A stretch of DNA of 5,984 nucleotides, taken from positions 1 through 5,984 of the forward strand of contig NZ_JBFXIO010000326.1 of NCBI RefSeq assembly GCF_050175855.1, written 5' to 3'. The DNA comes from Piscinibacter sp050175855 (GTDB lineage: Bacteria; Pseudomonadota; Gammaproteobacteria; Burkholderiales; Burkholderiaceae_C). Made by a program: the position numbers and the translations under genes. Positions 1 to 5,764 of this stretch are shown piece after piece (the first letter of the stretch is position 1; every line of letters starts with the position of its first letter). The notes beneath the pieces are model-generated. The model ran no database searches. It was given only the letters and a program-made list of their open reading frames with translations, and was not told where the DNA came from.

Positions 1-475
1 CGCCGCCATTCAGGTTGTCGCGCACCTCGAAGACGTCCTTCACGCCGAAGCGGCGCGCGGTGGCCGGCATCAGCTGCATCAGCCCCTTGGCGCCCTTCGG
101 GGAAACCGCTGTCGCGTTGAAGCCCGACTCCACGGCAATGACGGCAGCCAGCAGCGATTCGGGCAGTGCGTGGCGTTGTGCGGCGGCGCGGATCTCTCCC
201 GACCACGGTGCGGCCGGCGCGGGCATCGGCACGGCCGGAGCCTCGGCCACCTCGGCGCGCGCGGCTGCCGGCGCCGCGATGAGCAGTTGCGACGCTTCGC
301 TGCTGGCGTGATTGCTCAGCACCAGCGTGCCCTCGGCGCCGGTGCCGACGTAGACCTGCGCGCGCACGGCCGCGCAGGCGGCGAGCGCGACCACGCCGGC
401 CAGCCGGCGTGGCGCCTTCAGCGTGCTCCTGCGGTCCATGTGGGCGATTCGAGCGCAGCCGGAAGGGCGTTCCAA
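1..475 (-). CDS. Secreted lytic transglycosylase, SLT domain (partial, 3' end beyond window)
   Basis: This is the N-terminal part of a periplasmic peptidoglycan lytic transglycosylase, which cleaves the MurNAc-GlcNAc bond to form 1,6-anhydroMurNAc. From the ATG at 439 the protein has a basic n-region (MDRRSTLKAPRR), a hydrophobic stretch (LAGVVALAACAAV) and a likely signal peptidase site after VRA, with QVYVG following. A short region (VYVGTGAEGTLVLSN) resembles the DUF4124-like segment often seen at the front of such enzymes. An Ala/Pro linker follows, then the SLT catalytic start: AVIAVESGFN, where the Glu is the expected catalytic acid, and KGAKGLMQLMPATA, the GLMQ signature. I chose TTG at 475 over ATG at 439 because a GGAGG lies 8 nt upstream of the TTG, while the ATG has no Shine-Dalgarno; the TTG adds 12 residues. 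The C-terminal half lies outside the window. Family assignment is firm; start choice is moderate; substrate preference is unknown. Confidence 0.88.
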   Translation of the reverse strand, partial: MERPSGCARIAHMDRRSTLKAPRRLAGVVALAACAAVRAQVYVGTGAEGTLVLSNHASSEASQLLIAAPAAARAEVAEAPAVPMPAPAAPWSGEIRAAAQRHALPESLLAAVIAVESGFNATAVSPKGAKGLMQLMPATARRFGVKDVFEVRDNLNGG

Positions 476-483
476 CGGGTAAT

Positions 484-488
484 CCTCC
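484..488 (-). promoter_or_regulatory. Ribosome binding site (GGAGG) supporting a TTG start
   Basis: On the minus strand GGAGG is followed by 8 nt and then TTG (475-473), in frame with the lytic transglycosylase. No comparable motif precedes the ATG at 439, so this site decides the start. Confidence 0.55.
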
Positions 489-512
489 GCGGTCTGGGTG
501 GGTAAGGGCCCC

Positions 513-527
513 CACTCCCCCGGAGTG
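513..527. repeat. Short inverted repeat CACTCC-CCC-GGAGTG between divergent genes
   Basis: A perfect 6-bp inverted repeat with a 3-nt centre sits in the gap between the transglycosylase and response regulator starts. It could be an operator for a dimeric regulator, or a small hairpin. No convincing sigma-70 promoter was found in this roughly 120-bp gap on either strand, so its role is unassigned. Confidence 0.35.
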
Positions 528-596
528 AGTGTTCCGCCTGCGCCGGCCTAACTGCTGAAATCCGCGGCAACTTGGGGATTGATGCAGGGCGGTTGG

Positions 597-1265
597 ATGC
601 GGTTGCTGATGGCAGAAGACGACGAGGCGCTTGGCCGGGCCACGTGCACGTTCATGATGAGACAGGGGCATGTGGTCGATTGGGTGACCACCGGCAACAA
701 GCTGCTCGAGCTCAGCGGCAAGTTCGAGTACGACTGCGTGCTGCTGGACATCGGCCTGCCAGAGCTCGGCGGTCAGGACTGCCTGGTGAACCTGCGCAAT
801 CGCGCGAACCTCACGCCCGTGGTCGTGATCACCGCGCAGGGCTTCCGCGACCAGCGCATCCAGTTGCTCGACCTGGGCGCGGACGACTACCTCATCAAGC
901 CTTACGACCTCGAAGAGCTGCTGGCGCGGGTCAAGGCCGTCGTCCGCCGCAGCCTGCCACCCGAGCAGGCCGCGGAGGACGGTGTCACCATCGGCCCCCT
1001 CACGCTGCAGCCAGGCAGCAACTCGGTACGCTGGCGCGGCAACAGCGTGGTGCTGACCGCCGGCGAGTACCGGGTTCTCGATACGCTGGTGCGCCGCCGG
1101 GGCGGCGCCGTGTCGCGGCAGCAGCTGGAAGCCGCCGTGTACGGCTGGAACGAAACCATCGGCAGCAACACCATCGAGGTCCACGTCCACAGCCTGCGGC
1201 GCAAGCTGGCACCCGAGCTGATCGTCACGTTGCGAGGCATCGGGTACCAGCTCGGACCGCTCTGA
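597..1265 (+). CDS. OmpR/PhoB-family two-component response regulator
   Basis: A 222-residue DNA-binding response regulator of usual family length. The receiver domain (about 1-115) has the acidic cluster E7-D8-D9 (MAEDDE), the phospho-acceptor D51 in LLDIGLP, the switch Thr T79 in VVVITA, and the conserved K101 in LIKPYD. The C-terminal winged helix (about 128-222) shows LTAGEYRVLDTLVRRRG, the recognition-helix region NTIEVHVHSLRRKL and the terminal hairpin TLRGIGYQLG. All key phosphorelay residues are present, so it should be phosphorylated by a sensor kinase and then bind promoter DNA. I start it at ATG 597 because this gives the canonical MRLLMAEDD opening, with AGGG at 585-588 upstream. 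TTG 579 and ATG 582 are in-frame alternatives adding 5-6 residues. No histidine kinase adjoins it: the next gene is convergent and the upstream gene divergent, so it appears orphan here. The sequence resembles the QseB/PmrA/TctD group, but target genes cannot be inferred. Confidence 0.93.
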   Translation: MRLLMAEDDEALGRATCTFMMRQGHVVDWVTTGNKLLELSGKFEYDCVLLDIGLPELGGQDCLVNLRNRANLTPVVVITAQGFRDQRIQLLDLGADDYLIKPYDLEELLARVKAVVRRSLPPEQAAEDGVTIGPLTLQPGSNSVRWRGNSVVLTAGEYRVLDTLVRRRGGAVSRQQLEAAVYGWNETIGSNTIEVHVHSLRRKLAPELIVTLRGIGYQLGPL

Positions 1266-1276
1266 GCCGGCCTCAG
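1262..1276. terminator. Possible weak bidirectional hairpin between convergent stops
   Basis: CTGAG-CCGGC-CTCAG forms a 5-bp stem with a 5-nt loop that includes the TGA of the response regulator and, on the other strand, the TGA of the DUF5666 gene. Position between two convergent genes suits a shared terminator. The stem is short and no T-tract follows on either side, so an intrinsic terminator is doubtful. Confidence 0.25.
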
Positions 1277-2676
1277 TCCTCCAGCTCCAGCTCGTTCCAG
1301 CTCACCGTGGCGCCCGAGAGGCTGCCGTTGGCCTTGATCAGGCCGTTGACGCGGGCGGCGGCGAAGAAGGCCGAACGGGTGATCGCGGCATCGTTGACGT
1401 CGCGGTACTGCGAGACGCCGGCCGTCGAGATGTCCACGCCGAGCAGGCGGAGGCTGGTCTCCGGCGTGATCGCCTGGGCCGGCGCCTGCAGCTCGACGTC
1501 GCTGCGCGCGCTGCGCAGCTCGAGGCGGGTGGCGACCATGCTGTTGCCGGCGCCGAGCTTGCCGCGGATGCGCAGGTGCTGCCCGGCCGCCAGGCCGCCG
1601 AGCGTGACGTCCTTCAGCTCGGTGATGGTGGTCACGTTCACCGTCACGCCAGGCAGGCCCGAGATCGTCAGCGTGCTGCCGTTGACGGAGGCCACGTCGC
1701 CCTCGATCTTCACCGCGTCGCGGAACGACACCTTGGTGGCGGTCAGCACGCCGTTGCTGATCGAGCCTTCGGCCTCGACCTTGGTGCCCACGATCAGGTC
1801 ACCGGCCACGCCGCCTTCGTAGCGTGTGTTCGCGGTCGTCACCACCTGCTGGTTGCCGATCGTGAAGCCGTTGGCCGTCACGGCGACCACCACGCCCTCG
1901 ATCTCGGCCTGCGAGGCGCTGCTGACGTTCGCACCCGCCGGTTCCACCTTCGTGGCCACCAGCGTGCCGCACACCGGGGCAACACCGCCGCAGGCCGAGC
2001 CCTTGATGTCGACCTGCAGGCCGTTCCAGGCGCCGGCCGGCATGTCGCCGATGTCGGCGCCGGCGTACTGCACGGTCAGCGTGCCGACCTGGAAGGTCTG
2101 GCCGGTGCTGTCCTGGTTCTTGACGATGCCCTTGACCGCGAAGGGCGGCGTGGGCGCGGTGGTCTTCTTCTCGATGTAGCCGGCGGCGATCACGCCGTCG
2201 CCGGCGATCAGGCCATGCACCTCGACCCGGTCGCCGACGACCGGCACCACGCCGTTGTCGAAGCGCGTCGTGCTGTCGATCTGGAGGGTCTGGCCCATCA
2301 CCACCATGCGGTTGGCGTCGATCACCTGCTCGACCAGGCCCTTGACGGCGTCGTCTTCGGTGATCGTCGCGGCCGTCTTGCCGGAGATCGAGCCGTCCAC
2401 GCGCACCACCATGCCGACGCGCAGGTCGTCCTGGCGGCCGCCGCCGTTGGGGTTGTCGTCGGTCTTGAAGGTGGTGTTGGAGGTGTCGTACTCGACACCG
2501 TTGACCCACACGCTGCCGAAGGCCGTGATCGTGCCGTAGGCCACGCCGGTGCCACCGATGCCGCCGCCGCCGCCACCGGTACCGCCGATGCCGCCGGACG
2601 AGCCGCCGCCGCCACAGGCGGCGATCGCGAGCGTGGCGCTCGCGGCGATCCATGTCACGAGTTTGCGCAGCTTCAT
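1273..2676 (-). CDS. DUF5666 repeat-containing lipoprotein
   Basis: A 467-residue predicted lipoprotein. The N-terminus has a basic start (MKLRK), a hydrophobic segment and a lipobox I18-A-A-C21; Cys21 would be lipidated. A Gly-rich tether (22-44) follows, with GGIGGTG occurring twice. The rest reads as about six degenerate beta-rich modules of 60-75 residues, beginning near 46 (YGTITAFGSVWVNGVEYDT, the typical DUF5666 opening), 111 (VKGLVEQV), 181 (VKGIVKNQ), 258 (EIEGVVVAV), 324 (IEGDVASV) and 393. Modules carry a recurring G-x-V-x-V-x-G centre (e.g. VGMVVRVDGSI, VGTKVEAEGSI) and an A-T-K-V-like end, as in small beta-barrel folds. C229 and C236 could form a disulfide. Function of the family is not known; an envelope-exposed binding role is inference. 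It lies 1 nt after the DUF6502 gene, with AGGAAG 6 nt before its ATG, so the two are probably co-transcribed and translationally coupled. Confidence 0.88.
   Translation of the reverse strand: MKLRKLVTWIAASATLAIAACGGGGSSGGIGGTGGGGGGIGGTGVAYGTITAFGSVWVNGVEYDTSNTTFKTDDNPNGGGRQDDLRVGMVVRVDGSISGKTAATITEDDAVKGLVEQVIDANRMVVMGQTLQIDSTTRFDNGVVPVVGDRVEVHGLIAGDGVIAAGYIEKKTTAPTPPFAVKGIVKNQDSTGQTFQVGTLTVQYAGADIGDMPAGAWNGLQVDIKGSACGGVAPVCGTLVATKVEPAGANVSSASQAEIEGVVVAVTANGFTIGNQQVVTTANTRYEGGVAGDLIVGTKVEAEGSISNGVLTATKVSFRDAVKIEGDVASVNGSTLTISGLPGVTVNVTTITELKDVTLGGLAAGQHLRIRGKLGAGNSMVATRLELRSARSDVELQAPAQAITPETSLRLLGVDISTAGVSQYRDVNDAAITRSAFFAAARVNGLIKANGSLSGATVSWNELELED
2546..2596. repeat. Two 21-bp direct repeats, 30-bp period, in Gly-rich tether
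   Basis: Copies at 2546-2566 and 2576-2596 match at 19 of 21 bases and encode the duplicated GGIGGTG in the lipoprotein's flexible linker (residues 28-34 and 38-44). The period of 30 bp keeps frame, so copy-number change would alter tether length without a frameshift. Confidence 0.6.
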
Positions 2677-2677
2677 C

Positions 2678-3520
2678 TCAGTCTTCCTTCCTGGAATTGG
2701 GAACCATCGGTTCCTCGAAGTAGTAAATGCCCATGCCGACGCGCATCGGCGGCTGGGCGTTGTCGTCGGGCTTGGTGCTGTCGGCGTGCTCGGCCAGCCA
2801 GCGGTCGAACTTCTCGAGCAAGGCCTGCGCCTGCACGGCGCTGAGCTTGCGGAAGGCCGGCAGCTGCGCGGCCGGGAACTCCGTGTACATGACCTTGCGC
2901 TGGAAGCGTGGGTCGGTGTCGGCGTGCTGCAGGTTGTGATCGATGGTGGCGATCAGGTCGGCGACGTCGGTGCCGAGGATGCCGAGCTTGTCGACCTCGC
3001 TGCCGCGCGGCACGTAGCCCGCGGTGAGCAGCTCGAGCCGGCCGTCGTCGCGCTCGGCCACGGCGCCCACGCGCAGCAGTTCGTCGAGCACGGCGCGCGC
3101 CGGCATGTCACCGCTGTAGCGCTTGACCAGCGCCGCGAAGCTGTCGGGCCCCTCCAGCGGGGCGAGCGCCTTGGGCTGGCCGTCGGCGCCGTGAAAGTCG
3201 GGGTCGCGCGCCCAGCCGGTCAGCACGCGGGCGGCGCGGTTGTAGCCTTCGTCGCTGGCGGCCCGCTCGGGGGCGGTGTCGGCGGCCAGCCGGGTCACGT
3301 CCTTGCGGGTCAGCCCGGTGAGGATGGAGGCGCGCGACAGCGTCGGCTTCTTCCCGGGAATGCCGAAGTCCTCCAGCGCCGCCTGCACATAGGTGTGCTT
3401 GGCCAGTTCCTCGAAGGCCGCGAACGGCACGTGGTGGCGCAGCAGCAGGCGGCACAGCGGACGCAGCAGCTTGAGCACGGCGGCGTTCAAGGCCAGATGG
3501 GTTCGGTTTTCGGCGTCCAT
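2678..3520 (-). CDS. DUF6502 family protein, possible HTH regulator
   Basis: A 280-residue cytoplasmic protein with no signal peptide or membrane segment. The N-terminal part (about 12-80) carries the family's recognisable features: AVLKLLRPLCRLLLRHHVPF, a following FEELAKHTYVQAA helix, and SRASILTGLTRKDVTRL (62-78), which reads like a helix-turn-helix recognition unit. A middle segment (about 92-170: RVLTGWARDPDF, FAALVKRYSGD, VLDELLRVGAVAER) looks like a second winged-helix-like or helical domain; a helical C-terminal stretch (AVQAQALLEKFDRWLAEHA) precedes a charged tail. DNA binding is inferred from sequence character; the family's role is not established to my knowledge. The ATG at 3520 has no Shine-Dalgarno; instead a strong promoter places the transcript start at about this ATG, pointing to a leaderless mRNA. 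The next in-frame starts (TTG codon 11, GTG codon 15) also lack a ribosome binding site and would cut into the conserved start. First gene of a two-gene operon with the DUF5666 lipoprotein. Confidence 0.85.
   Translation of the reverse strand: MDAENRTHLALNAAVLKLLRPLCRLLLRHHVPFAAFEELAKHTYVQAALEDFGIPGKKPTLSRASILTGLTRKDVTRLAADTAPERAASDEGYNRAARVLTGWARDPDFHGADGQPKALAPLEGPDSFAALVKRYSGDMPARAVLDELLRVGAVAERDDGRLELLTAGYVPRGSEVDKLGILGTDVADLIATIDHNLQHADTDPRFQRKVMYTEFPAAQLPAFRKLSAVQAQALLEKFDRWLAEHADSTKPDDNAQPPMRVGMGIYYFEEPMVPNSRKED
2683..2688 (-). promoter_or_regulatory. Ribosome binding site (AGGAAG) of the DUF5666 gene inside the DUF6502 gene end
   Basis: AGGAAG lies 6 nt before the ATG at 2676 and inside the last codons of the DUF6502 gene, whose stop is 1 nt from that ATG. 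This arrangement favours translational coupling. Confidence 0.65.
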
Positions 3521-3522
3521 GT

Positions 3523-3540
3523 TTGGGATTATTTTCCCAA
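3523..3540. promoter_or_regulatory. Operator-like palindrome 1, TTGGGA-N6-TCCCAA
   Basis: A perfect 6-bp inverted repeat with a 6-bp AT-rich centre, 2 nt from the DUF6502 ATG. It contains the whole predicted -10 element (3528-3533) and part of the -10/-35 spacer, so a protein bound here would block RNA polymerase. Its 14-bp core (3525-3538) matches the second palindrome at 12 of 14 positions. Confidence 0.6.
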
Positions 3541-3556
3541 CATCGGAGGCTGTCAA
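3528..3556 (-). promoter_or_regulatory. Sigma-70 promoter of the DUF6502-DUF5666 operon
   Basis: On the minus strand TTGACA (3556-3551, 6/6 consensus) is followed by a 17-bp spacer and AATAAT (3533-3528, 5/6 match to TATAAT). Seven bases separate the -10 from the ATG at 3520, so transcription should begin at about 3521-3520, giving no or almost no leader. Confidence 0.75.
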
Positions 3557-3570
3557 GGGATTTTCTTCCC
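3557..3570. promoter_or_regulatory. Operator-like palindrome 2, GGGA-N6-TCCC
   Basis: The same GGGA-N6-TCCC form as palindrome 1, with an AT-rich centre (TTTTCT) in a GC-rich region, directly abutting the upstream edge of the -35 element. Centre-to-centre distance from palindrome 1 is 32 bp, about three helical turns, so two bound dimers would face the same side of the DNA. Confidence 0.55.
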
Positions 3571-3685
3571 AGATCGCCGAACCGGACTTCACGCCCGCTT
3601 CACACAGGCCCGATCGGCTTCGAACTGCCTTCGCGTGCGGCTTCCATCCTGAGCTCCGTGCCGCCACCGAGAGCGGCAAGCCCAC
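3571..3685. other. Remainder of the 177-bp divergent intergenic region
   Basis: This stretch leads to the VIT-VWA gene. I see an 8-bp palindrome CCGATCGG (3610-3617) but no convincing rightward -35/-10 pair, so the promoter of the VIT-VWA/exosortase operon is not identified; it may use a non-sigma-70 or activator-dependent promoter. Confidence 0.3.
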
Positions 3686-3691
3686 AGGAGA
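3686..3691 (+). promoter_or_regulatory. Ribosome binding site (AGGAGA) of the VIT-VWA gene
   Basis: AGGAGA sits 6 nt before the ATG at 3698 and fixes that start. Confidence 0.7.
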
Positions 3692-3697
3692 AGCCGC

Positions 3698-5764
3698 ATG
3701 CGCCGCGTTCGAGGTCCCGTCTTTCCGCTGTTCCGCCACCCGCTGCCACCGCTGTCGCGCACCGGCCGGGTGGTGATCGCCGTGCTGTTCGCGATCTGGG
3801 CGTTCGCGCTCACCGTCGCCTGGTCGCCCGCCTTCGCCGACGACGCGCAGGCGCCGCGCGCCGAAGGGCCGTACTTCGCGGTGGCCGGCGATCCTTCGGT
3901 GGATGCGCTGCCGCTGAAGTCGACGAAGGTCGACGTGCGCATCGCCGGCGTGATCGCCGACGTGACCGTGACGCAGCGCTACCGCAACGAGGGGCAGCGG
4001 CCGATCGAGGCCCGCTACGTCTTCCCCGGCTCCACGCACGCCGCGGTGCACGCCATGCAGGTGCGCCTGGCCGGCCGCGTGCTGCACGCGAAGATCGAGG
4101 AGAAGCAGCGCGCACGCATCCGCCACGAGACCGCCAAGCGCGAGGGCAAGACCAGCGCCCTGCTCGAGCAGGAGCGGCCCAACGTCTTCCAGATGAACGT
4201 GGCCAACATCCTGCCCGGCGACGACGTGCAGGTGGAGCTGCGCTACACCGAGCTCGTCGTGCCCACGGAAGGGCGCTACGAGTTCGTCTTTCCGACGGTG
4301 GTCGGCCCGCGCTACCACCGGCCCGCCAGCGCGGGCGGTGCCAGCAGCTTCCCGGCCACCGCGCACCTGAAGGAAGGAGAGGTCTCGCGCTCGGGTTTCG
4401 AGCTGCACGTGCGCTTCGCCTCGCCGCTGCCGGTCAGCGAACTGCGTTCGCCCTCGCACGGCATCGAGGTCAGCGGCGAGGGCACGGCGCAGGCCGAGAT
4501 CGAGCTGAACGACAGCGGCGACACCGGTGCCGGCAACGACCGCGACTTCATCCTCGGCTATCGCCTGGCCGGCGGGCGCACCGCCACCGGCTTGCTCCTG
4601 CAACAAGGCGAGGACGAGAACTTCTTCCTCGCCGTCGTCGAGCCGCCGAAGGCGATCGCGCCGGCGCAGATCAACCCGCGCGAATACGTATTCGTGGTCG
4701 ACATCTCCGGCTCGATGCACGGTCACCCGCTGAACACCGCCAAGGTGCTGCTGCGCAACCTGATCGGCAACCTGCGCCCGACCGACACCTTCAACGTGCT
4801 GCTGTTCTCCGGCAGCAGCCAGATGCTGAACCGGACGCCGGTGCCGGCCACGCGCGCCAACATCGAACGCGCCATCGAGACGATCGACCGCTCGCGCGGC
4901 GGCGGCAGCACCGAGATCGTGCCGGCGCTCAGGCGCATCGCCGCGCTGCCCAAGGCCGCCGACGTGGCGCGCAGCGTGATCGTCGTCACCGACGGCTACG
5001 TGACGGTGGAGAACGAGGTCTTCGCGCTCATCCGCAGGAACCTCGGCAACAGCAACGTCTTCGCCTTCGGCATCGGCAGCTCGGTCAACCGCCACCTGAT
5101 CGAAGGCATCGCGCGCGCCGGCCAGGGCGAGCCCTTCATCGTCACCAAGCCCGAGATGGCCGCCGCGCAGGCCGAGCGGCTGCGCCGCATGATCGATTCG
5201 CCGGTTCTCACCAGCCTGCGTGCGCGCTTCGAAGGCCTGGAGGTGTACGACGTGGAGCCCGCGTCGCTGGATTCGCTGCCCGACGTGCTCGGCGGGCGGC
5301 CGGTGGTGATCCAGGGCAAGTGGCGTGGCGAGCCGCGCGGCCAGCTGGTGCTGGAAGGCCAGGCGGCGATCGGCTCGCACGTCGACGTGGTGCCAGTGGC
5401 CGCGCCCGACGCACAGGCCACGGCGCTGCGCCCTCTGTGGGCGCGCAGCCGCATCCAGCAGCTCTCCGACCAGGAGGCGCTGGAAGGCGGCAGCGGCCAG
5501 CGCGAGGCGATCACCGCGCTCGGCCTGCGCTACAGCCTGCTGACGCAGTACACCAGCTTCATTGCCGTCGACGAGATCGTGCGCATCAGCGAGGCTGCCG
5601 TGCCGGTGGATCAACCGCTGCCGCTGCCGCAGGGCGTGAGCAACCTCGCCGTGGGTGAAGTCGGCGCGGCGGTGCCGAGCACGCCGGAGCCGGGCGCGCT
5701 GCTCTCGCTGCTGGTGGTGGCCGGCCTGGTGGGCGTGGCGCTGGCCAAGCGGAGCAACTGGTGA
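3698..5764 (+). CDS. VIT and VWA domain surface protein with C-terminal PEP-CTERM anchor
   Basis: A 688-residue exported protein. Residues 24-42 form a hydrophobic signal segment with a likely cleavage site after AFA47. A VIT (vault/inter-alpha-trypsin) domain spans about 60-190 (TKVDVRIAGVIADVTVTQRY, EARYVFPG, FQMNVANILPGDDVQVELRYTE). A VWA domain spans about 328-495 with the MIDAS DxSxS motif D335-I-S-G-S339, a likely third-loop Thr T405 in GGGSTEI, and D432 in VIVVTDG, so metal-dependent ligand binding is likely. A conserved LRYSLLTQYTSFIAVDE segment (610-626) is typical of VIT-VWA proteins related to the sortase-target family. The C-terminus has a Pro-rich linker, then STPEPG (P663-E664-P665), a hydrophobic stretch LLSLLVVAGLVGVAL and a KRSNW tail: the tripartite PEP-CTERM sorting signal recognised by exosortases. 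Its stop overlaps the start of an exosortase-like gene by 4 bases. It is probably cleaved and anchored or released at the outer envelope; its ligand is unknown. Confidence 0.92.
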   Translation: MRRVRGPVFPLFRHPLPPLSRTGRVVIAVLFAIWAFALTVAWSPAFADDAQAPRAEGPYFAVAGDPSVDALPLKSTKVDVRIAGVIADVTVTQRYRNEGQRPIEARYVFPGSTHAAVHAMQVRLAGRVLHAKIEEKQRARIRHETAKREGKTSALLEQERPNVFQMNVANILPGDDVQVELRYTELVVPTEGRYEFVFPTVVGPRYHRPASAGGASSFPATAHLKEGEVSRSGFELHVRFASPLPVSELRSPSHGIEVSGEGTAQAEIELNDSGDTGAGNDRDFILGYRLAGGRTATGLLLQQGEDENFFLAVVEPPKAIAPAQINPREYVFVVDISGSMHGHPLNTAKVLLRNLIGNLRPTDTFNVLLFSGSSQMLNRTPVPATRANIERAIETIDRSRGGGSTEIVPALRRIAALPKAADVARSVIVVTDGYVTVENEVFALIRRNLGNSNVFAFGIGSSVNRHLIEGIARAGQGEPFIVTKPEMAAAQAERLRRMIDSPVLTSLRARFEGLEVYDVEPASLDSLPDVLGGRPVVIQGKWRGEPRGQLVLEGQAAIGSHVDVVPVAAPDAQATALRPLWARSRIQQLSDQEALEGGSGQREAITALGLRYSLLTQYTSFIAVDEIVRISEAAVPVDQPLPLPQGVSNLAVGEVGAAVPSTPEPGALLSLLVVAGLVGVALAKRSNW

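Noticed and set aside
15..505. Plus-strand open frames opposite the transglycosylase
   Set aside because: Compositional shadows; the minus strand encodes the catalytic ESGFN and GLMQLMPATA motifs.
486..567. TCCGCGG occurring twice (486-492 and 561-567) in the divergent gap
   Set aside because: A 7-bp match in GC-rich DNA is expected by chance and shows no further symmetry or spacing logic.
1280..1310. Triple CCAGCTC direct repeat near the end of the DUF5666 gene
   Set aside because: It simply encodes the NELELE residues at the protein's C-terminus.
572..1822. Long plus-strand frame overlapping the response regulator and extending past its stop
   Set aside because: Arg/Pro/Ala-rich shadow in a frame different from the response regulator, and it continues antisense into the DUF5666 gene.
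1576..2844. Plus-strand open frame opposite the DUF5666 gene
   Set aside because: Its product is His/Ala/Asp/Val-rich shadow sequence with no domain; the minus strand carries a lipobox, DUF5666 motifs and a ribosome binding site.
3610..3617. CCGATCGG palindrome upstream of the VIT-VWA gene
   Set aside because: An isolated 8-bp palindrome without a partner or promoter context is too weak to call an operator.
3521..5614. Long open frame on the minus strand, running in frame through the DUF6502 start and antisense to almost the whole VIT-VWA gene
   Set aside because: It is composed of Arg/Ala/His/Gly-rich low-quality sequence typical of the reverse strand of GC-rich genes, it crosses a strong promoter at 3528-3556, and the plus-strand gene has clear VIT, VWA and PEP-CTERM features.
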